Origin: Pelobates cultripes
Taxonomy: Eukaryota; Chordata; Amphibia; Anura; Pelobatidae
Reading direction: 5' to 3'
NCBI GenBank assembly: GCA_933207985.1
Contig: OW240917.1
Coordinates: 104,628,756 to 104,692,755, forward strand
Length of the DNA: 64,000 nt
The position numbers and the translations under genes are program-made. The notes under the pieces were generated by a model, which saw nothing but the letters and a program-made list of their open reading frames with translations, did not search any database and had not been told where the DNA came from. Below, piece after piece: positions 24,142-34,381 of this stretch. Numbering within the stretch: position 1 is the first letter of the stretch; every line of letters begins with the position of its first letter.

Positions 24142-27100
24142 ATGAACAAGACAGACCCTCCGCAAGGGCCACACACACACTCAGACCCAGTAGCCACTCT
24201 ACAGATAGTCACCCTCAATGTTAAAGGTCTCAATACCCCTGAGAAGCGATCCATGACTCTCACGGAAATGCATAAACTCAGAGCAGATGTGGTCTTTATA
24301 CAAGAGACCCATTTTAAAAAAGGCATAGCCCCTACTTTCAAAAACAGGGCATACCCCACAGGTTTTTTCAGCAACTACAGTGATACCAAGGCCAGGGGGG
24401 TGGCCATACTATTTTCCGCACACACCCCCTTTACATACAAAGACCACAAAACGGACGACGGGGGCAGGCTGATCCTGGTGAAAGGCCAGATAGGTCAAAT
24501 CATGCTTACCTTTGCTAACACGTACCTGCCCAATAGACACCAGGGTAAGGCCCTTAAGAAGCACCTCCGCATAATTGAATCATTCATGGAAGGCATACTA
24601 ATCTTGGGTGGTGACCTAAACATGTCCCTAGACTCTGCCCTCGACACGACTTCCCAATCCACACACTACCAGACCACTACAAGGAAACAGGTATCACACC
24701 TTCTCGATCAGGCTAGGCTACATGACTGCTGGAGAACTATGCACCCTCAAACTAGAGACTACTCCTTCTACTCTACAGCTTCGGACACATACTCTAGGCT
24801 GGACATGCTATTTCTTCCCCAGGACTACCTGCATCTAGCCACCTCCTGCACCTATGGCCCGATCACTTGGTCGGACCACGCGCCCCTGTCTCTTGCCGTA
24901 CAAATCCCTACATTCCCGCTAACATCTTTTCATTGGAAACTTAATGATTTCTTACTCAATGACCCAGCCATTACATCGCGAGTGGAAACCACTCTCGCTA
25001 ATTACTTCCAAGAAAATACGCTACCATCCATTTCCCCCATCACAACATGGGAGGCACACAAGTGTGTCATACGGGGAGAATTTCTGGCAATTATGGCTAC
25101 CCTTAAAAAACAGAGGACCCAAAGAATCGATGCACTCACACGGGAAATTAGGACCCTGGAGCATTCTCACACCAGGGACAGCTCCCTCCCGACGTATAAT
25201 ACTCTCATAACCAAACGCGCAGAACTGACACAATTACTGCAACACCAAGCCAAGAAAAAACTATTAAACACTAAACACTCCTACTACGTGAGGGGAGGCA
25301 AATGCGGCAAACTGCTTGCCAATGCCCTACGACAGTCCAGACAAAACGCATACATTTCCAAAATTAAGACACAGACGGGCACAATATCCCACACCCTTCC
25401 AGATATCATGGAAGCCTTTCAACAATTTTACACCAAACTGTATAACCTCAGAAACTCGCCCCCCTCCACAACCGACATAGAAAGGTTTCTTTCCACTAGG
25501 CTCAAAAACACAATCCCTGCAGACGTAGCCCGCTCCATAGACATGCCTATTACCCAGGACGAATTAAAATGTGCGATCAAATCAACACCGTTGGGCAAAA
25601 GCCCAGGTCCTGATGGCCTCACGGCCAAATACTACAAACACTTCGCCACACTTCTGACGGAACCATACCTGAGGGCATTTAACGCTCTCACAGATCCGTC
25701 CCCACTCCCAGCATCGGCACTAGAAGCACACATCACGCTATTACCGAAACCGGGTAAAGACCCCACTGAATGCGGCAGTTACCGCCCAATATCGCTCATC
25801 AATGTAGACCTAAAGATATGCACAAAAATTCTAGCCATGCGACTTCAACCGATGCTACACACCTTAATACACCAAGACCAATCTGGCTTCGTCCCTAAGC
25901 GTGAGGCCAAACATAATACAACTAAATTATTAAATCTCATACACCTCTCCCATGCCACTCAAAGACAGAGCCTACTTCTATCCATAGACGCAGAAAAGGC
26001 ATTTGATAGAGTAGACTGGAAAATGCTGACAGCCACACTCCAAGCCTTAGGCTTTGGCCCAAATTGGATGAAATGGATGGGAGCCATATACTCTACCCCG
26101 ACGGCGAAATTGAGAATAAACGGCCAACTATCAAGCCCAGTACACATTAGCAACGGCACGAGACAGGGGTGCCCTCTCTCCCCCATACTCTTTATCCTCT
26201 CTTTAGAACCCTTCTTGCAAGGAATAAGGGACAACGACGAAATTCACGGATTCACTGTCCACCCACAGGAGTTTAAGGTCTCTGCATTCGCAGATGATCT
26301 ACTATTCTCCATCATGGACCCACTCACTTCCCTACCACCTCTGATTGCAAAACTGGAGGCATATGCAGAACTATCCAACTTTAAGGTCAACTACACAAAG
26401 AGCGAAATTTTACCCCTCCGATTGGACAGGCGCACACAAAATGAACTTAAAGCCATATATCACTTCACATGGGCCGAGAAGTCCATCACCTATTTAGGGG
26501 TCCACCTACCTAGACACTTAAAACACACATATAGCCTAAATTTTACACCATTACTAGCGGCAATATCGAAAGATATAGGGGATTGGCAGAGACCGGTCTT
26601 CAGCTGGTTATGTAGGATTAACATATTGAAGATGAACACGTTACCTAAAGTACTGTATCTCCTACAAGCACTCCCCATCACAATCCCCCCCTCCTTCTTT
26701 ACTAAACTCAAACAAATCTTCACGACCTTCATTTGGGCGAACAAACGCCCGAGGATAGCATACTCGGTTCTGACCAGACATAGAAAACAAGGAGGGTTAG
26801 GACTACTCCACATTGAACGCTACTATCAGGCGGTCATACTGACTAGGATATACGAATGGAATGCAATACACCCACTCAAACAATGGGTGCACATAGAGAG
26901 CTCCATGTTCCAATCCCCTCTTTATACGATCCCATGGCATGACGAGGGTCGTCCACTCCTCCTGCCGCAACACGCACATCACCCAACGATCATACCCACA
27001 CTACGTATATGGTCACGCATTAGACTCCAAAATGAAATTTCACCACATCCCTCACCCTTCTACCCTCTAGCACACAACCCCAACTTTCTACCAGGCTTAC

Positions 27101-27312
27101 GCCACCAGTTCTTCCATCAGTTCCCACAGACCCAAAAAACAAGATACCCGATGGTTAACACGGTCATCACACCAACGGGGATAGCTCCGCTATCTATCTT
27201 AACATCCACAGACCACCCAACTTCCCAGCAATATTTCCAATATGCCCAGCTGTCACTTCTTGAAGGGGGAACCACACCTTCTTCGAGGAACAAGAGCACA
27301 CACCAAATATGA
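24142..27312 (+). CDS. L1 ORF2 protein, endonuclease-reverse transcriptase (main frame)
   Basis: 1056 codons before a premature stop. The AP-like endonuclease is complete: LNVKGLN (N26), QETHF (E55), GGDLNMSLD (158-160), SRLDMLF (218-223), SDHAP (D245, H246). The RT follows with GKSPGPDG (485-492), PKPGKDPTECGSYRPISLIN (535-554), DAEKAFDRVDW (D616), GTRQGCPLSPILF (672-684) and the catalytic FADD (716-719, nt 26287-26298). It nicks target DNA and copies L1 RNA in place. Near 27250 the frame breaks; the remaining C-terminal part continues in the next frame to 27982. All catalytic residues are present, so only the C-terminal segment is uncoupled. Confidence 0.93.
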   Translation: MNKTDPPQGPHTHSDPVATLQIVTLNVKGLNTPEKRSMTLTEMHKLRADVVFIQETHFKKGIAPTFKNRAYPTGFFSNYSDTKARGVAILFSAHTPFTYKDHKTDDGGRLILVKGQIGQIMLTFANTYLPNRHQGKALKKHLRIIESFMEGILILGGDLNMSLDSALDTTSQSTHYQTTTRKQVSHLLDQARLHDCWRTMHPQTRDYSFYSTASDTYSRLDMLFLPQDYLHLATSCTYGPITWSDHAPLSLAVQIPTFPLTSFHWKLNDFLLNDPAITSRVETTLANYFQENTLPSISPITTWEAHKCVIRGEFLAIMATLKKQRTQRIDALTREIRTLEHSHTRDSSLPTYNTLITKRAELTQLLQHQAKKKLLNTKHSYYVRGGKCGKLLANALRQSRQNAYISKIKTQTGTISHTLPDIMEAFQQFYTKLYNLRNSPPSTTDIERFLSTRLKNTIPADVARSIDMPITQDELKCAIKSTPLGKSPGPDGLTAKYYKHFATLLTEPYLRAFNALTDPSPLPASALEAHITLLPKPGKDPTECGSYRPISLINVDLKICTKILAMRLQPMLHTLIHQDQSGFVPKREAKHNTTKLLNLIHLSHATQRQSLLLSIDAEKAFDRVDWKMLTATLQALGFGPNWMKWMGAIYSTPTAKLRINGQLSSPVHISNGTRQGCPLSPILFILSLEPFLQGIRDNDEIHGFTVHPQEFKVSAFADDLLFSIMDPLTSLPPLIAKLEAYAELSNFKVNYTKSEILPLRLDRRTQNELKAIYHFTWAEKSITYLGVHLPRHLKHTYSLNFTPLLAAISKDIGDWQRPVFSWLCRINILKMNTLPKVLYLLQALPITIPPSFFTKLKQIFTTFIWANKRPRIAYSVLTRHRKQGGLGLLHIERYYQAVILTRIYEWNAIHPLKQWVHIESSMFQSPLYTIPWHDEGRPLLLPQHAHHPTIIPTLRIWSRIRLQNEISPHPSPFYPLAHNPNFLPGLRHQFFHQFPQTQKTRYPMVNTVITPTGIAPLSILTSTDHPTSQQYFQYAQLSLLEGGTTPSSRNKSTHQI

Positions 27313-27982
27313 AACTTACTGTACTACCCACAGCCTACAAATCAAGCACCTATCTATATTCTACAAACTCCTTAACACCATCAATCTCACCCCTCCTCCA
27401 CCATTCACAGCGGCATGGGAGACTGAACTGGGGATCACTATTCCAGTGGGAACATGGCACAAAATATTCATATACGCCCATACCACGTCCATTAGCACCG
27501 CAGTGAGGGAAAGCACATACAAAAGAATCTCCAGATGGCACTACTCACCCGCTAAGGTATATGCTATCTTTCCAACAGCGCCAGATACATGTTGGAGGTG
27601 CGGGCAACCCAAAGGAACTACAGCTCATATTTGGTGGCTATGTCCGGCCATCCAAACTTATTGGCGGAGGTTGGGAGGGCTAATCAAAGCTATCACAGGC
27701 CATCAACTGCCACAATCACCTGAAACTTTCCTCTTCCTCGTACACACTACGCACGTACCGAACCCCCAACGCAAACTAGTCAACCATTTGCTGACAGCAG
27801 CAAATATGTTGATACCGTTGAAATGGAAGAGCACCAGGGCCCCGTCAGTACGGGAGTGGATACAAAAGGTTGAATTCATAAGGACCATGGAAGAACTAGA
27901 CGCATCATACTCGAACAAATACACCACCTACACCTTAACATGGCAACCTTGGTTGACTTATCTAGGCAATAGAGCCACCTAA
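27242..27982 (+). pseudogene. L1 ORF2 C-terminal segment after a frameshift
   Basis: Continues the ORF2 product in the +1 frame from about 27250 and ends in GNRAT-stop. It holds the cysteine/histidine knuckle CWRC, eight residues, H, four residues, C (27590-27643), which in L1 proteins is needed for RNA binding and retrotransposition. The break equals a net one-base gain or two-base loss. The internal ATG at 27242 is not expected to be a real start. This single lesion is the only evident inactivating change in the element. Confidence 0.88.
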
Positions 27983-28320
27983 TTATTGTCTAAATCACCA
28001 CCTACACATGACCACCCTAATACCTGCACCGCTCCTACCCTTCCCCCGTTGTTCCCTCACGACTATACTCTGCAAACTATATCACGCTCGAAGTTATATT
28101 GAAATCAATAGACCAAACTATATTGTCCGTCTTGTGAAAAAATTTCCTCGAACTAATTACTGTTACCCTACTTTGTTGTACAACTGTGAAAAATGTAAAA
28201 ATGCACAGACTCTGTTGCCTGCATACTTAGAATTGTTAACTGTTATACAAGGGTGGCAAACAACACCTATGTTCTGTAACATTATATGCGCAATTAAAAT
28301 AAAGAATTGAAAAAAAAAAA
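27983..28320 (+). mobile_element. young L1 3' UTR and poly(A) tail
   Basis: About 340 bp of non-coding sequence with AATAAA at 28298-28303 and a short A tail ending at 28320, directly followed by the right copy of the 17-bp duplication. Confidence 0.85.
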
Positions 28321-28571
28321 AGAAACAGAGAATGTGACGGCAGATAAGAATCATTCAATCCATCTAGTCTGTCCAATATTTTGAAATACTTTTAATTAGT
28401 CCCTGGCCTTATCTTAACTCTGGGATAGTCTTATGCCTATCCCACGCATGCTTAAACTCCCTCACTGTGTTAACCTCTACCACTTCCGCTGGAAGGCAAT
28501 TCCATGTATCCACTACCCTCTCAGTAAAGTAATACTTCCTGATATTATTTTTAAACCTTTGCCCCTCTAAT
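28321..28571 (-). mobile_element. CR1 copy 1, 3' UTR
   Basis: Minus strand: CATGCGTGGGATAGGCATAA, then GGCCAGGGACTAAT, then CTAGATGG and CTTATCTGCCGTCACATTC. This 3' region is shared with CR1 copy 2 (50946-51110), which fixes orientation and element end. Confidence 0.85.
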
Positions 28572-31140
28572 TTAAGACTGTTCTCTTGTTGTGGTAGTTT
28601 CTCTTCTTTTAAATATCGTCTCCTCCTTTACTGTGTTAATTCCCTTTATGTATTTAAATGTTTCTATCATATCCCCCCTCTCTCGTCTTTCCTCCAAGCT
28701 ATACATCTTAAGATCCTTTAACCTTTCCTGGTAAGTTTTATCCTGCAATCCATGAACCAGCTTAGTAGCCCTTCTCTGAACTCTTTCTAGAGTATCAATA
28801 ACCTTCTGAAGATACAGTCTCCAGTACTGAGTACAATACTCCAAGTGAGGTCTCACCAGTGTTCTGTACAATGGCATGAGCACTTCCCTCTTTCTTCTGC
28901 TAATACCTCTCCCTATACAACCAAGCATTCTGCTAGCATTTCCAGCTGCTCTATTACATTGTCTTCCTACCTTTAAGTTATCTAAAATAATTACTCCTAA
29001 ATCCCTTTCCTCGGATGTGTTACCCCTTAAGGACACATGACATGTGTGACATGTCATGATTCCCTTTTATTCCAGAAGTTTGGTCCTTAAGTTAGCAGGG
29101 TTTTAAATAATCTATGCTCTGCCCTTGGGTTTTTACGTCCAAGGTGCATTATCTTGCACTTATCCACATTACATGTCAGTTGCCACAGCTCTGACCATTT
29201 CACTAGTTTGCCTAAATCATTTGCCATTTGGCTTATAACTCCTGGAACATCAACCCTGTTACATATCTTCGTATCATCAGCAAAAAGACATACCTTACCA
29301 TCAAGACTTTCTTCAATATCACTAATAAAAATATTAAAGAGAATGGGTCCAAGTACAAATCCCTGAGGTACCCCGCCGGTAACTAGACCTTGCTTTGAAT
29401 ATACTCCGTTGACAACAAACCTCTGTTGCCTGTCATTTAGCCACTGCCTAACCTATTCAACAATATTGGAATCCAAACTTAAAGATTGCAGTGTATTGCT
29501 GAGCCCTCTGTGTGGAACAGTGTCAAAAGCCTTACTGAAAGTTATGTAGGCAATGTCAGCTGTACCACCCTGATCAATTATTTTAGCTACCCAATCAAAA
29601 AAATCAATAAGATTAGTTTGGAATGCTTTGCCTGAAGTAAACCCATGTTGTCTCTGATCTTGAAATGATCTCTGACCTTTAGCATGGTTTCCATCACTTT
29701 CCCCACTACAGAAGTAACGCTTACTGGCCTATAGTTGCCCGACTCCTCCCTACTACCTTTCTTGTAAATGGTTACAACATTCACTAATTGGTTAAAAAAA
29801 AATCCATTAATGTACACCACTAAGTTCTTTTAATAACTTCATAACTATCGCATCAGGCCCCATCGACTTATTTGTCTTTACTGTTGACAGTTGAAATAGA
29901 ACCTCTTCCTCTGTAAATTCACATGTAACAAATGACTCATTTGTCCTTTTTCCTAACTGAGGCCCTTTCCTTAATTTTCATCTGTAAATACTGTACAGAG
30001 ATATTAATTGAGGCAATCAGCTAGACCTATATCCTCTTCTACATACCTTCCTTCTTTTGTTTTTAATCTAACTAATCCTGGTTTTAATTTTCTTTTCTCA
30101 TTTATGCATCTAAAAAATGTTTTATCCCCCTTTTTTCTTTTATACTGACTGTGCTATTTTCTCTTCTGTGTGTGCTTTGGAGGCTCTTATAACTGGCTTA
30201 GCCGCTTTCTTCCAAATCTTATAGATTTGTCTGTCTTCCTCACTCTGGGTTTTTTCATAATTACTAAATGCTACCTTTTTATTTTTTACTATTTTGGCCA
30301 CATTTTCAAAGTTTCTTAAATTTTTTGCTTTTACTGACAAGCCTAATGCAATTTTCTGTTGCCTTCAGCAGTGCAACTTTTAAATAATCCCTTTTCTCCT
30401 AGACTACATTTAAACTGCTCTAGTATGATAAGGACTCCTTTACACATATTCTAATTTTAGAAAAGTCTGTTTTTCTAAAGTCTAAAACTTTTTTTTATGT
30501 GGTGTGACTGTTCTTATATCAAACCACACTGACTGATGATCACTGGATCCTAAATTTTCACCTACAGTAATATCTGATACCAAATCTCCATTTGTTAACA
30601 CTAAATCTAGTATGGCCTCCTTACGAGTTGGTTCCTCAACGAGTTGTTTTAGAAACAATCTCAGTAGGGAGTTTAGAATATGTGTGCTCCTGGCACAAGC
30701 AGCTATTTTGGTTTTCCAGTTCACATCAGGAAGATTAAAGTCACCCATGATGATAACTTCCCATTCATTGTCATTTTAGCTAATTCCTCAACTAGTAGAT
30801 TATCTAATTCTTCTATTTGTCCAGGGGGCCTGTAAATCACACCTACACGAGTTACTGTTTGATCTCCAAATACTAACGTAACCCAAACGGACTCTATGTT
30901 CACCTCGCTAACTTTTATTAGGCTAGATTTTATGCTATCCTTCACATACAGGACCACCCATCCCCCTTTATTGCCTTCTCTGTCTTTTCTATATAAAGAG
31001 TACCCTGGTATAACTATGTCCCAGTCATTTTTCTCATTGTACCATGTCTCCGTTACAGCTACTAAATCTACATTCTCAGTTGCCATTATTGCCACAAGTT
31101 CATGGATCTTGTTCCCTAAAATGTGAGCATTTGTAGACAT
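28572..31140 (-). pseudogene. CR1-type LINE ORF2, decayed (copy 1, minus strand)
   Basis: Minus-strand order: endonuclease at 30721-31140 (VAVTETWYNEKND, YRKDREGNKGGW, VGVIYRPPG), then MGDFNLPDVNW and LGSSDHQSVWFDI at 30482-30748. A linker follows (30140-30340), then RT with KKGSREESGNYRPVSVTSV at about 29710. The C-terminal part at 28572-29057 reads ERDLGVIILDNLK, MLGCIGRGI, LVRPHLEYCTQYW and LERVQRRATKLV. Many stops and a deletion between linker and RT make it inactive. This is the standard CR1 architecture, lacking the L1-type zinc knuckle. Confidence 0.9.
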
Positions 31141-31730
31141 GACTCAAAGCTTATCATTTTTTAACACACTTGTTACAGTTACTTTCTGTCCTTGTTTTGA
31201 GGGGAAATTGAATTTATGTTTTATCACCCTTTTGTCCCCCCCTCCTATTTTAAATACTTCCTAGCAAAGCCTTGCTGCTCGCTGAGAACATTGTTCCCTT
31301 TTGAGAAAGATTTGTACACTTAATTTCTGTTCCAAATAGAGCTACCATGAGAAGCAAAACCAAATCCTTGCTCCCGACACCATTCACCAAGCCACAAGTT
31401 AAAGTTCCTAATACGCATCTGCCTGTCATTCTGAGTGTTATGCACAGGCAAGAACACTAAACTCTTCCTTTACCTCAGAAACCTCATTACAAGTCAAATC
31501 ATTTGTCCCAAGAGGGACAAGTACATCTAATTCCCCTTTCTGCTTTGATTTCTCTGTGAGCAGTAGCTCTAGGCAGACACCTCTCTGTCTCTCACCTCCG
31601 CACCCACCACCCAATTTTCCATATAGGAATATGAATTGGTCCCTGTAGCCTAACTTTCCTTGTTTATCTAGGTTGTCTTCAAGTATTTTTCCCTTTCTTG
31701 AGGTATTTTAATCGTATTTCTAAATAATAT
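31141..31730 (-). pseudogene. CR1 ORF1 remnant with SGNH-esterase motif (copy 1)
   Basis: Minus-strand translation of 31380-31720 gives LEDNLDKQGKLGYRDQF and ELDVLVPLGTNDLTCNEV, with later MRIRNFNLWLGEWCREQGF. GTNDL is the block III motif of SGNH/GDSL esterases, the domain found in ORF1 of some CR1-type LINEs. It is 5'-truncated at about 31730, where the older L1 resumes, and interrupted by stops. The role of the esterase in CR1 elements is unsettled. Confidence 0.7.
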
Positions 31731-32800
31731 TCACTGTATCTGTATTATACATATGAAAAATGAGAAAGTAAAAAAAAAATATTACAAATTCCTTTTTCTT
31801 TTGACCTATTATGTTAATAGTAATCATATATAACTATTTCTGATTGAGTTTACATCTTCCTCTTCTTAGATTTTAAATATAATACAATCTTGTATATTTT
31901 TATTTAGGAAAAAGTCTTTCCTCCAAATTCTTTTTCCTCTTGATAGGTCTTGGTATAGTTGAATATCCTTGCAAGTTCCTCCGGGGGATTAACATTTTTC
32001 TGCATTTTTAGGATGTTTACTTTGAAGCTAAAATAGTAGAATTGAACAATTACATCTTTAGGAACACCTGGATCCACATATTTTGGCTTGTTTAGCCAGT
32101 GGAATCTTTCTAAAATAATATCATGATCTTAAATTGTTGCTCTGATTTAAACATGTTTATCAGATAATTCTTGAGATTGTCCTGAGTAATGGATTCTGGG
32201 ATGTTTCTTATTTTCAAATTTCCTCTTCTTGATCTGTCTTCCAGATTGTTTATTCTGGTTTGTAGTTTTTGTGTGTTAATGGATATCCCTTTCATATATT
32301 CTTTTATAGATTGTTGTTCACCGTTGAGTTTTTCTATTGTAGATTCATTTATAGTAATCTTTTATTATTTGAATCTCTTGCTGTAATTTATTATAATTCT
32401 TTTCAATTTCTAGTTTTAACAATTGTAGTTGGTTATTTTTGAAGAAAGTCTTGAGTAATGTGGCTATCGACTTTTATATTTGGTAATGTATTTAGATTTT
32501 CTTCTACTGCAGAATTAATGTCTTCATTCAGTGCTTTATGAAGTTTATCTTTAGATGACTGTGGAGTAAAAAAGCCAGACATAATTTTCTCAGATTTTTT
32601 TTCTTGCACTTTAAATTTTCTTGTTTGGTGGTATTTTTTATTTTTTTTTATGCCATCATTTCGATTCATGTTCCAATGAGCCAAGAGGAAAAAAACAAAT
32701 TGGAAAGTAACAACAAGCATTTCTTGGTTATTTTGTTTTTTTGTTCTCTCTTGAATGGTGTCTTTAATTAATGAAACTTTGATTTATTAAAGTGTAATTC
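31731..32800 (-). pseudogene. old L1 ORF1 (minus strand), separated from its ORF2 by nested insertions
   Basis: Minus-strand pieces: MSGFFTPQSSKDKLHKAL with a lysine-rich lead-in (32433-32720) and LEDRSRRGNLKIRNIPESI (32110-32295). The latter is the coiled-coil/RRM junction signature of L1 ORF1. Orientation and decay match the ORF2 at 18.2-21.3 kb. Removing the CR1 (21843-31730, which includes the young L1) places ORF1 upstream of that ORF2 in the right order. Confidence 0.75.
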
Positions 32801-33160
32801 TCATTTTTTGTGTGAATTTCTCTTCATTCTTTTCTCTCTCTCTGCCGTTTTCTTTTTTATTTCATAAGGAGAGTATTTATATTTCCTTTTTTCTGTATTT
32901 TTCCCTTCCTTTTTCTTTTTTTCCTTTTTGGTAAAAATGGAAAAAAGTATGGGATAGAAATTTTAGAGTTTTGTAAAGCAATCAACACATTTAAATTTGC
33001 TTATAAAGGAGTTCACCTGAGGATGTATGCAGGAACCGGGTAAGCAGCAGGAGCTGGGTAAAGGTAAGTACTCAAAGGAGTTCAGTATTTGTTTCTAGGG
33101 ATGTTTCTTCATATGTTTACTTGTTTGCTTATTGCTTTTTTTCAGCAATTTGTTTTTCTC
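32801..33160. other. T-rich sequence, possibly old L1 5' UTR
   Basis: Pyrimidine-rich sequence (TTTTCTTTTTTCCTTTTT type) immediately upstream of the old L1 ORF1 on the minus strand. Nothing else recognised. Confidence 0.3.
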
Positions 33161-33164
33161 TACA

Positions 33165-33720
33165 TTTTTAATTTACTTTTTCTCTTGTTTCTCGTTGTAT
33201 GCCCCTTTCTGTAATAATCTTACCTTGAGAGTGGAGTCTGACATGCAGAGTTAAAGCACCCTTTGCAATTTTACACAAGCCAAGGGGACTCAAGGTAGAA
33301 ATCACCAAGGCAGTGAAACAGTGCACTGGGGCTGATAATAACCAGTGCTTCCAGGAACGAGGTACAGGCAAGGAATACCCCAAAGAGTAGTCAGGGACGG
33401 AATCAATAGTCAGGACAGGTGGCAAACAGGCATAAACAGAAGACGAGCAGAGGATCAAAAACCAGGAGTCAGATGAACAGCAGGAATACCAAACAGGAAC
33501 AAAAAAATCTGACAATGTGTAACAACCAAGGTGGGGTTTATATAGGTAGATATCAGCCACTTATTAGGAACAGGTGTGCAGGGTCCAAGCATAGAGACTA
33601 CAAGAACAGGATACATGGAACAACTAGAAACAAAGATGCGTGGAGTCCAAGGTAGGGTTAATGACTGGGATGCAGAGGACCCAGGTTCAATTCCAGCCAA
33701 GCCCAAATACACAATATTGT
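33165..33720 (-). mobile_element. probable LTR relic (minus strand)
   Basis: Minus strand shows a TATATAAACCCC box (complement at 33534-33545) with a C/T-rich stretch after it. This is arranged like the U3-R-U5 of the LTRs elsewhere in the window, but with a different sequence. Open frames over it (33168-33560, 33455-33712) have no domains. No TG/CA ends could be fixed. Confidence 0.35.
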
Positions 33721-33833
33721 GTATGGCACGATGATAATCGTGACATTTTCTTTTTGTTATGTCTTCTCTCTCCTTTACTTCCTATCCCTCTACCTTCTTT
33801 ATTGCTCTGTTGTTAATTTCTATATTAAGCCGT

Positions 33834-33836
<3 letters not shown>

Positions 33837-33869
<33 letters not shown>
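33837..33869. repeat. (AT)n microsatellite
   Basis: AT dinucleotide run that grades into the ATATATGCATATGTATA-type start of the tandem repeat beyond it. Confidence 0.9.
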
Positions 33870-33878
<9 letters not shown>

Positions 33879-34381
33879 AAAAAATATATATGCATATGTA
33901 TATTTTTTTTCCCCTTTTGTCCTTAGAACTTGTTTTATTTGTATTGGTTTATGGGGATTATAGTTTTACATAATAATTATAATAATGGTCCGATGTTATT
34001 TAAGTTTGGGTGAAAGTTGGAAATACAAAAAAAAATATATGTATATATAAAAAAATATATATGCATATGTATATTTTTTTCCCCTTTTGTCCTTAGAACT
34101 TGTTTTATTTGTATTGGTTTATGAGGATTATAGTTTTACATAATAATTATAATAATGGTCCGATGTTATTTAAGTTTGGGTGAAAGTTGGAAATACAAAA
34201 AAAAATATATGTATATATAAAAAAAATATATGCATATGTATATTTTTTCCCCTTTTGTCCTTAGAACTTGTTTTATTTGTATTGGTTTATGGGGATTATA
34301 GTTTTACATAATAATTATAATAATGGTCCGATGTTATTTAAGTTTGGGTGAAAATTGGAAATACAAAAAAAAAAAAAAAAT
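33870..34381. repeat. three tandem copies of a unit of about 169 bp
   Basis: CCCCTTTTGTCCTTAGAACT starts at 33911, 34081 and 34249 (periods 170 and 168). Each copy continues with TATTGGTTTATGGGGATTAT, TGGTCCGATGTTATTTAAG and TTGGAAATAC, ending in a poly-A run (A17 in the last copy). Copies are about 97% identical, so the expansion is recent. The A-tail at each unit end suggests it derives from a retroelement 3' end. Confidence 0.9.

Larger units (their letters stand above)
21869..28320 (+). mobile_element. young, nearly full-length L1/Tx1-clade LINE
   Basis: 6,452-bp insertion flanked by a perfect 17-bp duplication (21852-21868 and 28321-28337). It starts with a GC-rich 5' leader (GGGGCGGGGCC) and has ORF1 then ORF2. 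It ends in AATAAA (28298-28303) and a tail of about 11 A. ORF1 is intact; ORF2 is intact apart from one frameshift near 27250. The perfect duplication and low damage make it the youngest insertion of the local stack. It sits in the terminus of a CR1 that sits in an older L1. The element's own transcripts would run in the same direction as the host gene. Confidence 0.95.

Noticed and set aside
24142..27982. Retroviral pol
   Set aside because: APE endonuclease precedes RT, and there is no protease, integrase or LTR; this is an L1-type LINE.
33168..33712. 130-codon and 85-codon minus-strand frames
   Set aside because: They overlap a probable LTR relic and contain no gag or pol motif.
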